In this document: one piece after another, positions 7,403 to 14,521 of the stretch
Numbering within the stretch: position 1 is the first letter of the stretch
Layout of the letters: the number at the start of each line of letters is the position of its first letter
The notes under the pieces: model-generated
What the model saw: the letters and a program-made list of their open reading frames with translations, nothing else
Told to the model about the DNA's origin: nothing
Database searches by the model: none
Assembly: GCA_029821215.1 (NCBI GenBank)
Contig: JALGTV010000008.1
Location: 1 to 24,673, forward strand
Source: Candidatus Zipacnadia bacterium
Lineage (GTDB): Bacteria; Armatimonadota; Zipacnadia; Zipacnadales; Zipacnadaceae
Length of the DNA: 24,673 bases
Direction of reading: 5' to 3'
Translations under genes and position numbers: made by a program

Positions 7403-8296
7403 TCATTCCTCGTCCCGCCACCATTCCCGGGGACTGATAATGCTGCCTGCGGCCCAGCCCAGTAAGGCGCCTTCAAATATAACATTCATACCCAGCCACA
7501 AGAAATTGACTGTGATTGGGCAACTTAGCGCCACAATGCCCCCGATCGCGGCCACTGTCAACAGAAATAGGGCCTCGGTGCGGGAGTGAGTATCGGCAAC
7601 TGACCGGGACAAAACATAGACTAACATGGCCAACCACGCCGATAGGGCACCGCTGACCAGCAAGAATAGCCACAGCGGCCAGGTGCTGCCCGTCGCCAGG
7701 CTGCGCACCATAAGTTCCTGGTCAAAAGTTTTGATTACCCCCGAGGCGGCCAGGCCGCTGCCCATCACCAGCGCAATCGCCAGCACCAGGAGAAGCTGGC
7801 CGGGGTTAACTCCAAATATTGTCGGGTCGCCGGGCACCAGCGGTGCTACGGCCAGCATCACCACTGCCGCTATGCCTGCCCCGACAAGCACTGAGTACCG
7901 CAACTGCACCGGCTCGGGTACCCACAAGGGCCGCCAGCCCCCAGTGCGGGGATGGCTCGCCGCCGTATGAGTTGATGGTACTGGCTTGTGCTGGGATTGT
8001 TCTGCCTGGAGCCGCTCGGCTTCGCGGTACATATCCCGCGATAGTTCTCGCTTGCCTTCAGCACCATAAATAGCCCCCAGCAGTTCATAGACCTCGGCCT
8101 GGTCAGGATCGGCATCCAGGACTTCCGCGCAGCACATCTTGGCCTCGTCATACTGCCCAGCCTCGTACAGCCGTCGCCCTTCCGCCAGCCTACGCGCTGT
8201 CTGGCTGTGGTCTCGCGGCCGCAGCTCAGGGGCTGCTTCTCCCAGGTCAATCAAATCCACGACATTGTCATTTCCCTGGCTATGTTCGTCGCCCAC
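7403..8296 (-). CDS. TPR-containing multi-spanning membrane protein
   Basis: This 297-aa protein has a cytoplasmic N-terminal region holding about two tetratricopeptide repeats (residues 30-100), for example AEGRRLYEAGQYDEAKMCC. A polar linker follows, then about five transmembrane helices between residues 133 and 290. TPRs normally bind partner proteins. The helices do not resemble a named transporter family. It starts at GTG 8296, with GGAG about 9 nt upstream inside the end of the PilC/GspF gene, and lies 6 nt after that gene's stop codon. This coupling suggests a role with the pilus-like assembly platform, for instance scaffolding, but nothing in the sequence proves it. Function unknown. 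Confidence 0.75.
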   Translation of the reverse strand: MGDEHSQGNDNVVDLIDLGEAAPELRPRDHSQTARRLAEGRRLYEAGQYDEAKMCCAEVLDADPDQAEVYELLGAIYGAEGKRELSRDMYREAERLQAEQSQHKPVPSTHTAASHPRTGGWRPLWVPEPVQLRYSVLVGAGIAAVVMLAVAPLVPGDPTIFGVNPGQLLLVLAIALVMGSGLAASGVIKTFDQELMVRSLATGSTWPLWLFLLVSGALSAWLAMLVYVLSRSVADTHSRTEALFLLTVAAIGGIVALSCPITVNFLWLGMNVIFEGALLGWAAGSIISPREWWRDEE

Positions 8297-8302
8297 CGCT
8301 AC

Positions 8303-9310
8303 TCACTCCAGCAAGTAGCTGGGATAACTGTACAGATAGAAGTTAATGACAATGGCACCAATAATGATAGCCATAATGAAGACACCCACTGGTAGAGCCA
8401 CGGCTACCATACGACGAATGGAGCTTTCACAGGCAATCTCAAAGTGCTCAGCCACTCGCTCCATTGTGTCGTCCAAATTCCCGGTCTGCTCGCCAGTGGC
8501 TACCATCCGCACCACCATATCATCCATCTCAGGTGAGTCGCGCAGAACTTCGGACAGCTTCCCGCCCCGGCGCAGATGAGGAATACTTGCTGACAGTCGC
8601 CTGCTGATAGCCGCATTGCCGGTCACCGAACCGGCCAACTGTACTGCCTGGGCAAAGGGCACCCCCCCTCCGTAGGTGTAAGCCAGTGCCCGGCTGAACT
8701 TGGCCAGGGCCAGCCGCCGCACCACCGCCCCCAGCAAGGGTACACGCAACTTGACACTGTCCACGAAATAGCGACCCTGGTCGGTGCTGGTTACGACTTT
8801 GTACACTACATACACCAGCAGCGCTGGGATGCCCAGAATCACCGCATAGGTAGCTAACCCTCGCACAAATACCCCCACTCCAACCCAGAAACTTTCCTGG
8901 ATGCCGGCCACTATCGCCTGCGAGGCATTAGGTATGAGTATCGCCGCCACCGCCAGCACTTTAGGATAGAAAGTCTCCTGGCTGATCATCTGGCGCAGGC
9001 CGTATTCGCGCTCCAGAAATCCGGCTACTTTTTCCAGGGCTTCTTCCAGCTTACCACTTTCTTCTCCGGCGGTCAGCACCCCTAAGGTAACGGGAGAAAA
9101 CTCCTGGGGATAATCCGCCAGCACCTTGGAAAGAGGCGTACCGTCGGCAACGCGATACGCTGCATCACCCATGGCCTGCTTCAGGCGCCGATAAGTGCGC
9201 CGCCCCTCCAGGACACGGAGCGACTCACTCAACGACATCCCTGCCCGTATCATCGTCGCCAGTTCGCGGAATGTGGCGGCCTTTTGTTCAATTTTCAGAA
9301 TTGAAAACAT
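8303..9310 (-). CDS. Type II secretion/type IV pilus inner-membrane platform protein (PilC/GspF family)
   Basis: This is the polytopic platform protein that links the cytoplasmic ATPase to the growing pilus or pseudopilus. Its 335 aa carry two T2SSF domains. The first is at about residues 8-130, with FRELATMIRAGMSLSESLRVL and GEESGKLEEALEKVA. The second is at about 200-325, with PLLGAVVRRLALAKFSRALA and GEQTGNLDDTMERVAEHFE. Transmembrane helices lie near residues 115-140 and 150-185, and at the C-terminus (300-325). It is somewhat shorter than classic GspF (about 400 aa), lacking the usual N-terminal extension. It appears to be the first gene of the minus-strand run, with a candidate promoter about 65 nt upstream. 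No GspE/PilB ATPase gene is present in the window. Confidence 0.9.
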   Translation of the reverse strand: MFSILKIEQKAATFRELATMIRAGMSLSESLRVLEGRRTYRRLKQAMGDAAYRVADGTPLSKVLADYPQEFSPVTLGVLTAGEESGKLEEALEKVAGFLEREYGLRQMISQETFYPKVLAVAAILIPNASQAIVAGIQESFWVGVGVFVRGLATYAVILGIPALLVYVVYKVVTSTDQGRYFVDSVKLRVPLLGAVVRRLALAKFSRALAYTYGGGVPFAQAVQLAGSVTGNAAISRRLSASIPHLRRGGKLSEVLRDSPEMDDMVVRMVATGEQTGNLDDTMERVAEHFEIACESSIRRMVAVALPVGVFIMAIIIGAIVINFYLYSYPSYLLE

Positions 9311-9375
9311 TGCCGCCCTCAGTCCTTTTGGCCGCTTGTTGCCCTATGGTGTCGCCTCTGGTATCTTTCAATCTA

Positions 9376-9404
9376 ATGATAATACTTTTGGCGTTGACAG
9401 GCAA
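9376..9404 (-). promoter_or_regulatory. Candidate sigma70-type promoter for the pilC/gspF-panC-panD-nadC run
   Basis: On the minus strand, TTGCCT (complement of 9399-9404) and TATCAT (complement of 9376-9381) are separated by exactly 17 nt. They match the -35 and -10 consensus at 4/6 and 5/6 positions. The stretch lies about 65 nt before the ATG at 9310 and is locally AT-rich. This is prediction by inspection only. Confidence 0.4.
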
Positions 9405-9543
9405 CACTTACAACTACCCGACCCACTGTACCGTAGGCCTGGTGCTAACCATGGTTCCTACAAGAGATTGTTGCAAAAGGCAATTATAGGCTACTTGTAA
9501 GAGTAAGATGTGCAAGGTTGGCCGACTAAGGCTATATGCATAT

Positions 9544-9569
9544 CGGGGCAGGGATGCCCCTCCTACAGA
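9544..9569. repeat. Single intergenic hairpin repeat (CTCCTAC-tagged module)
   Basis: GGGGCA (9545-9550) pairs with TGCCCC (9555-9560) around a 4-nt loop, followed by TCCTACAG. The same architecture, a GC-rich palindrome followed by CTCCTAC, recurs at 14224-14246 and 15911-15934. It sits in the gap between the two minus-strand genes at 9310 and 9584, just past the end of the TIM-barrel gene. It could act as a transcription-terminating or mRNA-stabilising structure, but it has no run of U. Confidence 0.65.
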
Positions 9570-9583
9570 TTTTGGTACAGTCT

Positions 9584-10579
9584 CTACAGATGAAATTCCA
9601 AGCCCGCTGGGGGCACAAACTGGTGCAGGTACTGGGCAGATATCGTCAGTTCCTCTATCAGCCGCTGCTCACTTTTGGTAGAACCGGGGATGACTTCCAG
9701 TATCAGGTAGTTACAGTCCACCGGCTCCAGGACTTCGCAGAGTGGATTGGAGCTATATTGGCGGTGCGACTCTTCCAGCGCCTCCAGTACCGGCTCAATC
9801 TGTACTTTGCCGATTTCATTGTACTGGGGTGTAAATGGCCAGTGGGCGCTGGCGTCAGGGGTAGTTTGCTGGAGATGAATGACCTCCGAGACGGCACCAT
9901 ATTGCCGCGTCCACTCCAGATAATCCAGGTCAGGACCGGTCATACCATACTGCTGGCCCGCCTGGTGTCCGACGTCCACGGTAATATATACAGGAACCCC
10001 GTCACTGTTGGCATTGACCGCATACAGGTACTCAGCGGTCTGGGCCAGCGTCCAGGGTATCTCCGACGGGGTATACATCTGCTCAATGTATAGGGCACCC
10101 ATGCCCTTCTCCTTGGCAATCACCGCCAGATCGCGTATCTGCGCATATATGTTGGCGATGGCTTTTTGGTACTGGTCGGGTTGCTGCCACACTTCCACGG
10201 GCACTGCATCCACGTGCCCGCCCAGCCGGTCGGTACCCATAGCCAGGGCCAGGTCCATCGCCTCACACCACCACTGAAACGCTCTCTGGCGCGGGGCCTG
10301 GTGGCTGTGGGACAGACCATGAAAGCGATGAGTAGCCATTCCTGTATACAGATCGCTGATGAACACACCGTGGCGCTGGGCCGCCTGGTTTATGCGGCCC
10401 GCTAAGTCCATCTGGAACTGTTTATCACCCATAAAGAAGGGGTCAATACTATCACCGCAAAACTCGTGGACATCAAACCCGACCTCGCGGGTAATGCGCA
10501 TGATGTTGTCGGGATCCTCCCAGCGACGGGTCGCAAATGCACCATCTAAACCTAATCGGGCTGTTACCGTACGCGACAT
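9584..10579 (-). CDS. Xylose-isomerase-like TIM-barrel protein (sugar phosphate isomerase/epimerase family)
   Basis: This 331-aa soluble protein has the AP endonuclease family 2/xylose isomerase-like barrel. The metal-binding positions expected for the family are visible: Glu166 (LYIEQMYTP), Asp202 and His205 (TVDVGHQ), His235 (VIHLQQT), and a Glu near 282-285 (CEVLEP). Such proteins isomerise or epimerise sugars or sugar phosphates using a divalent metal. The substrate cannot be assigned; a ketose or erythrulose-phosphate type isomerase is only one possibility. The start ATG is fixed by a perfect AGGAGG 6 nt upstream. The gene stands alone on its strand, divergent from the cyclase operon, and ends before a hairpin repeat. 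Confidence 0.8.
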   Translation of the reverse strand: MSRTVTARLGLDGAFATRRWEDPDNIMRITREVGFDVHEFCGDSIDPFFMGDKQFQMDLAGRINQAAQRHGVFISDLYTGMATHRFHGLSHSHQAPRQRAFQWWCEAMDLALAMGTDRLGGHVDAVPVEVWQQPDQYQKAIANIYAQIRDLAVIAKEKGMGALYIEQMYTPSEIPWTLAQTAEYLYAVNANSDGVPVYITVDVGHQAGQQYGMTGPDLDYLEWTRQYGAVSEVIHLQQTTPDASAHWPFTPQYNEIGKVQIEPVLEALEESHRQYSSNPLCEVLEPVDCNYLILEVIPGSTKSEQRLIEELTISAQYLHQFVPPAGLEFHL

Positions 10580-10585
10580 TGCAGT

Positions 10586-10591
10586 CCTCCT
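10586..10591 (-). promoter_or_regulatory. Strong Shine-Dalgarno for the TIM-barrel gene
   Basis: AGGAGG on the minus strand lies 6 nt before the ATG at 10579. It fixes the start and suggests efficient translation. Confidence 0.8.
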
Positions 10592-10740
10592 GATGGGAAT
10601 ATGATATTAAATCGCCGGCCACGGATGGTTCTCGCAGCCGATTTAACCAGTGGCTTGGTAGCTGAACGTTGTACTAATTCGCCCCCGCCTTCCCGATTAC
10701 CTTCTCACCAATAAGAGGTTAACGGCCTTGAGGTGATGAA

Positions 10741-10775
10741 ATAGTATAACCAGGTTCCATAAGGGGGTATACTAT
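10741..10775. promoter_or_regulatory. Perfect 8-bp inverted repeat in the divergent intergenic region (possible operator/promoter)
   Basis: ATAGTATA (10741-10748) and TATACTAT (10768-10775) are perfect inverted copies separated by 19 nt. Each arm carries a TATACT -10-like hexamer pointing outward, one on each strand. The region is the 234-nt gap between the divergent TIM-barrel gene and the CHASE2 cyclase gene. It could be a binding site for a dimeric regulator or a pair of divergent promoter elements. No convincing -35 boxes are seen. Confidence 0.35.
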
Positions 10776-10813
10776 AGGAAACTGCTGTCCGTGACAACAA
10801 AGGAGCCGTCAGC

Positions 10814-12739
10814 GTGGGTTCCAGTGACCCAGCGACCAGTCAATTAGCTCAGCAGCGGGCTCGCGGTATCCGCACCGCCCTCATCATTGCCGCGGTGGTG
10901 GTTGTGCTGCGGTATTTGCCCTTGACCGGTGATTTGTTCCTGTTTTCAAAAATTGAAAATTTCGCCTATGATATTGCCTTTGACACCCGCCAACCCCGGC
11001 CGCCCTCTGATATCGTAATCATTGCCATTGATGATGACAGTCTCCTGCCTGACCGCCTGGGTCAGTGGCCTTGGCCACGCGACGTCCATGCCCGACTGCT
11101 GAGCCGATTATCCGCCGCTCGGATTGTAGCCTTTGATGTGCTTTTCACCGAACCTGACTCTGACCACCCGGCGGCTGATGCTCGTTTCGCCCAGGCTATC
11201 CAGCAGCACGGACGCGTTGTATTGGCGGCCTACAAGCGAACCAGAGCCGACTACAAACAGTCTGCGTCAGCGAAAATGCCCGCTTACCCCCGGCCCTCAG
11301 GCGGTGCCGGGCCCCTCCAGCCGATCCAACCGATGAATTTTACTCCGCCCATCCCCTCATTTGCTCAGGCGGCAGCGGGTATCGGCTATGTGGATATTGA
11401 ACCCGACAGCGATGGTGTATACCGTCGCATGCTGCCCCTGCGGGTGGGTTATGACCGCCACATCTACCCCCATTTTGCTACCGAAATCGCCCGGCTGGCA
11501 GCCGGGACATCACCTGAACAGGTAGTGAAATCGGTGCCGGATAGCCACTTGGCCGTAGCAGGTCGCTCTATTCCCTTAAACCGCCAGGGCGCGGCGCTAA
11601 TAAACTATTGTGGCCCCACCGGTACTGTTCCGCGCTATAGTTATTGGGCCGTGCTGACTGGCGAGGAACCCACTGACGTTTTCAAAGATAAGATTGTGCT
11701 CATTGGAGCCAGCGCCCCGGGTTTGTATGATATCCGGCCTGCGCCCTATCCCAGCCACAAGCGGTTCTTCCTGGGCGTGGAGACCAATGCTAACATCGTC
11801 AATACTCTGCTTTATATGCCTCCGCTAAAAGACAGCTCCCGCGCTGCGGGTGCACTGCTATTTGCGCTTCTGTTAGGCACTGTAGCTGGCTGGATGGTAT
11901 GGAGTAGCAGTGAGGTAGTGGGCCCGCTGGTCGGCGGGTTGTTGGTTGTTTTGGTGGGCTTGCCCTCATTCTTTGTGTTATTCCATTTGGCTCATCAGAT
12001 ACTGCCTTATGGTGCTATCGTGTTAGCTACTGCCCTGCCGGTGGGATTGGGTATTTATGAACGGCTGGGGGCAGAGCGACGGATGATGCGCGAGCAGTTC
12101 TCAGTGTACGTGTCGCCGGATGTGTTGCAGATGCTTATGCGCAATCCTGACATGATCCGCGAAGGCCGGCAACGCGAGGTAACCTTGCTATTTGCCGATG
12201 TCCGCGGTTCCACCACTCTCTCGGAGAAAGCCGCCCCCGAGGTGTGGCTGACCCAACTTAATGAATACATGAGTCAAATGACGACGGTCATTTTTGCCTA
12301 TGACGGCTATCTGGACAAGTTTATGGGTGATGGCATAATGGCTATTTGGAATGCATTTGGCATGGAGAATAATCATGCTGAGTTGGCGGTACGCGCTGCC
12401 TTAGGGATGCTGGCTCGCCTGGATGCACTTAACCAGTATTGGGAGCAGGCCGCCGACCGCACCCCGTTCCGTATCGGCATTGGCCTACACACCGGTGAGG
12501 CGGTAATGGGTGACGCCGGCTCTGATCAACGCCGCCAATACACGGCCATTGGTGATACCGTTAACACTGCCTCCCGCATCGAGGCAATGAATAAAGAACT
12601 GGGCACTACGTTAATTATCAGTGAGACTACTGCTCAGCAGACTGAGGGCCTGTTTGAGCTACGTGAAATCGGAGAGATGCCGGTACGCGGACGCAGCGAA
12701 CCGATCCGCATATTCGAAGTATTAGGGGAGAAAGCCTAA
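10814..12739 (+). CDS. CHASE2-domain class III adenylate cyclase
   Basis: This is a membrane receptor cyclase of 641 aa that likely makes cAMP in response to an extracytoplasmic signal. Transmembrane helix 1 is at about residues 19-36. A CHASE2 sensor at about 45-335 carries IVIIAIDDDSL, the WPWPR stretch and FKDKIVLIGASAPGLYD. Three transmembrane helices follow between about 344 and 416, then the class III cyclase domain (452-640). Catalytic elements are complete: metal Asp462 (LLFADVRGS) and Asp506 (KFMGDG), base-specifying Lys502 and Thr577 (QYTAIGDTVN), and transition-state Asn584 and Arg588. Lys/Thr at the purine positions fits class IIIb adenylate rather than guanylate cyclases. The start is GTG 10814, with AGGAG 8 nt upstream. 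A FecR-domain gene follows 30 nt downstream, a common partnership for CHASE2 proteins. Confidence 0.9.
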   Translation: MGSSDPATSQLAQQRARGIRTALIIAAVVVVLRYLPLTGDLFLFSKIENFAYDIAFDTRQPRPPSDIVIIAIDDDSLLPDRLGQWPWPRDVHARLLSRLSAARIVAFDVLFTEPDSDHPAADARFAQAIQQHGRVVLAAYKRTRADYKQSASAKMPAYPRPSGGAGPLQPIQPMNFTPPIPSFAQAAAGIGYVDIEPDSDGVYRRMLPLRVGYDRHIYPHFATEIARLAAGTSPEQVVKSVPDSHLAVAGRSIPLNRQGAALINYCGPTGTVPRYSYWAVLTGEEPTDVFKDKIVLIGASAPGLYDIRPAPYPSHKRFFLGVETNANIVNTLLYMPPLKDSSRAAGALLFALLLGTVAGWMVWSSSEVVGPLVGGLLVVLVGLPSFFVLFHLAHQILPYGAIVLATALPVGLGIYERLGAERRMMREQFSVYVSPDVLQMLMRNPDMIREGRQREVTLLFADVRGSTTLSEKAAPEVWLTQLNEYMSQMTTVIFAYDGYLDKFMGDGIMAIWNAFGMENNHAELAVRAALGMLARLDALNQYWEQAADRTPFRIGIGLHTGEAVMGDAGSDQRRQYTAIGDTVNTASRIEAMNKELGTTLIISETTAQQTEGLFELREIGEMPVRGRSEPIRIFEVLGEKA

Positions 12740-12754
12740 CTACTGGATACAGAA

Positions 12755-12760
12755 GGAGGA
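12755..12760 (+). promoter_or_regulatory. Shine-Dalgarno deciding the FecR-protein start
   Basis: GGAGGA lies 9 nt before ATG 12770 but directly abuts the in-frame GTG at 12761. The spacing therefore selects the ATG. Confidence 0.6.
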
Positions 12761-12769
12761 GTGTCAGCT

Positions 12770-13969
12770 ATGCTTGGGTGGTTCGGCAAAAAGAAAAAGA
12801 AGGCCCAGACTGACGAAGAAATCCTGGCTGCGGCTTTTGCCGATGTCAGACGGGACCAGGAGAAGAAAGAGCGCATTCGCAAACGGCTCTACCGCCGCCT
12901 GTGGCCTGCATGGCTGGACCGGCGTATCGTCATCGGCATATTGGCCATTGTCGTGGCGATTATTGCTGATGGCGTGCGACGAGAGAATGCGGAGTTCTAT
13001 GCCACCATTACCAAGACATCCGGTACTGTGTGGGTCCACCCCCGTGAAGGCACCTCTGGCAACCCGGCTACCGTTGGGACCCGGTTGAGGGACCGCAACA
13101 TGGTCAGCACCGCCGCCTATGGCGGGGCAGTTTTAGATTTTCCTGATGGCAGTGTAATCACCGTCGGCCCCGACAGTCAGTTCGTAGTCAAATTGCTGGA
13201 ATACAGTCGTGGCGGCCGCTGGCGGGAACGGTCTTTCTATTTGCGTGTGGGACAGATTTGGGCCCGTATTTCACCCTATTTTGGAGCTAAGTCAGAGATG
13301 CGGATTTACACCCCTTCTTCGGTGGCGGCGGTCCGGGGCACTACTTTCTATATTGGTCAGGACCCCCAGGGGACCAAAAGCCAGATTCACTGTGCTAATG
13401 GCTATGTAGCTACCGTTGGCTTCCGCGGTTGGCCTCAATATGTGTATGCCAATACTGGTGCTACTGTCAAACTGGGTCAAGCCGCCCCGCAGCCGCGTCT
13501 TCTGACCCGGGCTGAGCAGCAGCCGTTTACCCAGGCGGACCTGCTGAAGCCCATACCACCTGAGCACTGGCTGAAGACCTTTGAAATGACCATTACTCAA
13601 CTGTTGGACGCGCCTCTGTCCATTCTGGGCATAGGGAAGAGTAGCTGGGCGGTGGGCGCGGCTGATTTTGCCCGGCGGGCTGCTGCTCTGGAAGGGTTGC
13701 GGCTGCTCCATCAGCACTTAGAGGGCTTCCCTCGCTATCCCGACTTTGTTAATCCGGCCACCATTGAACAAACGGGCATTCCCTATGAGCACCGTCGGCG
13801 CATCTTGAGTGTGTTCAACGCAGATGCCATTGAGTTGTACCGGCAAGTGCAGGGCGGCCGCGGCTTTATCGTTTTTGCTCGAGCTCGTGACAAAAAGCGT
13901 ACTCTTTACAAGCTGACACCCTACGGACCGCAAACAGCTACTGCCCAGGAACTGCAAGCCTACTGGTAA
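12770..13969 (+). CDS. FecR-domain membrane protein
   Basis: This 399-aa protein starts at ATG 12770, chosen from the Shine-Dalgarno position; GTG 12761 would add three residues. It has a short, very basic, charged cytoplasmic part (residues 1-50, KKKKK), one transmembrane helix (about 53-70) and a large extracytoplasmic part. Residues about 78-215 match a FecR domain: KTSGTVWVHP, VGTRLRDRNMVSTAAYGGAV, then PSSVAAVRGTTFYIG. FecR domains form beta-helical envelope modules, some of which transmit signals across the membrane. The C-terminal 180 residues are not recognised. It follows the CHASE2 cyclase by 30 nt, so the two products probably act together in one sensory or envelope system. A decayed third frame follows. 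Confidence 0.85.
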   Translation: MLGWFGKKKKKAQTDEEILAAAFADVRRDQEKKERIRKRLYRRLWPAWLDRRIVIGILAIVVAIIADGVRRENAEFYATITKTSGTVWVHPREGTSGNPATVGTRLRDRNMVSTAAYGGAVLDFPDGSVITVGPDSQFVVKLLEYSRGGRWRERSFYLRVGQIWARISPYFGAKSEMRIYTPSSVAAVRGTTFYIGQDPQGTKSQIHCANGYVATVGFRGWPQYVYANTGATVKLGQAAPQPRLLTRAEQQPFTQADLLKPIPPEHWLKTFEMTITQLLDAPLSILGIGKSSWAVGAADFARRAAALEGLRLLHQHLEGFPRYPDFVNPATIEQTGIPYEHRRRILSVFNADAIELYRQVQGGRGFIVFARARDKKRTLYKLTPYGPQTATAQELQAYW

Positions 13970-13996
13970 GGCGGCTGTGTCATTGGAGGTTACGTC

Positions 13997-14206
13997 GTGA
14001 CGCGGAGGCTTGAGAAGTATTTCCCGACTTTCGTCGCCCTGGACCGACGACTGGGGCCGGTTGTCCGGTGGGTAGCCTGGGACTGCTGAGCATAGTGGTG
14101 CTGGTGGCGGTTGCGTGTTGACCATTGAGCCTCTGGACCCTGCCCGATCTCTCTCCGTTGGTAATAGATACCTACTCCGCGTGCGCCGCCGAAGCAGCTT
14201 CACCGC
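13997..14206 (+). pseudogene. Decayed third gene of the CHASE2/FecR operon (possible)
   Basis: A GGAGG at 13985-13989 precedes GTG 13997, as for a normal gene. The frame reads VTRRLEKYFPTFVALDRRLG and ends at TGA 14087-14089 after 30 codons. In the -1 frame from 14071 the sequence continues as a hydrophobic helix (LGLLSIVVLVAVA). After another stop at 14119-14121 it goes on as PLSLWTLPDLSPLVIDTY. Together these look like the N-terminus of a basic, single-span membrane protein with one frameshift and one nonsense codon. No family can be named; the layout resembles the membrane anchor of a further sensor protein. It could also be chance. Confidence 0.35.
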
Positions 14207-14221
14207 GTAGGTGCGATAAGC

Positions 14222-14404
14222 ATCGGGCCAAGGGTGGCCCTCCTACATAATAAGGGATAGGCCAGAGCCCAAGTGCCCTACATACCGCAGGCCCAGGACG
14301 GCCCTCCCACATCCGGAATTGGGGGCACAGGCATTCTGCCTATGCACGTGCCCGACGGGCAAGACGCCCGTCGTACCGGTTTTCACGGGCTGGAAGCCCG
14401 TGTG
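14222..14404. repeat. Cluster A of modular intergenic hairpin repeats
   Basis: At least five GC-rich short palindromes lie in a row. They are GGGCCA/TGGCCC (14225-14240) followed by CTCCTAC; a GGCC-based unit followed by CTCCCAC (14290-14309); GCACAGGCA/TGCCTATGC (14325-14345, imperfect); CGACGGGC/GCCCGTCG (14353-14373); and CACGGGCT/AGCCCGTG (14384-14402). The same modules recur in reversed order and orientation in cluster B upstream of the DUF58 gene. Apparent peptides here, such as GQDARRTGF, are artefacts of the repeat. Confidence 0.85.
14353..14402 (+). repeat. 50-nt inverted repeat, copy 1 (flanks the DUF58 gene)
   Basis: This copy matches the reverse complement of 15795-15844 at 45 of 50 positions with no gaps. 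It consists of two hairpin modules (CGACGGGC/GCCCGTCG and CACGGGCT/AGCCCGTG) joined by TACCGGTTTT. It lies just past the 3' end of the DUF58 gene. Confidence 0.9.
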
Positions 14405-14521
14405 ACCCGCTTACAAAAGTCTTTGGGGAAAGGGTGCGGGGAAAGCCACTTTCTTCCCCGGGGTGAGCTTGTCGAACCCCCAAAAGCGGGTTCCCTGCGA
14501 GAAGCTGTTCTGGCTTTTGCC

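Larger units (their letters stand above)
13970..14521. other. Non-coding stretch between the FecR gene and the DUF58 gene
   Basis: This 552-nt gap holds no intact gene. Its first 240 nt carry a decayed reading frame on the plus strand (13997-14206). Its middle (14222-14404) is a cluster of hairpin repeats. The last 110 nt before the DUF58 stop codon show nothing recognisable. An open minus-strand frame at 13718-14203 overlaps the FecR gene and reads as low-complexity shadow sequence. Confidence 0.7.

Noticed and set aside
9287..9305. Perfect 7-bp hairpin (TTCAATT/AATTGAA) over codons 2-8 of the pilC/gspF gene as a translation control element
   Set aside because: It is AT-rich and weak, it lies within coding sequence, and a similar run occurs by chance in the cyclase gene near 10950.
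9395..9400. Perfect TTGACA -35 box on the plus strand
   Set aside because: No -10-like hexamer lies 16-18 nt downstream and no plus-strand gene follows.
13718..14203. Minus-strand protein of 161 aa
   Set aside because: It overlaps the FecR gene in antisense and is low-complexity without any recognisable domain.
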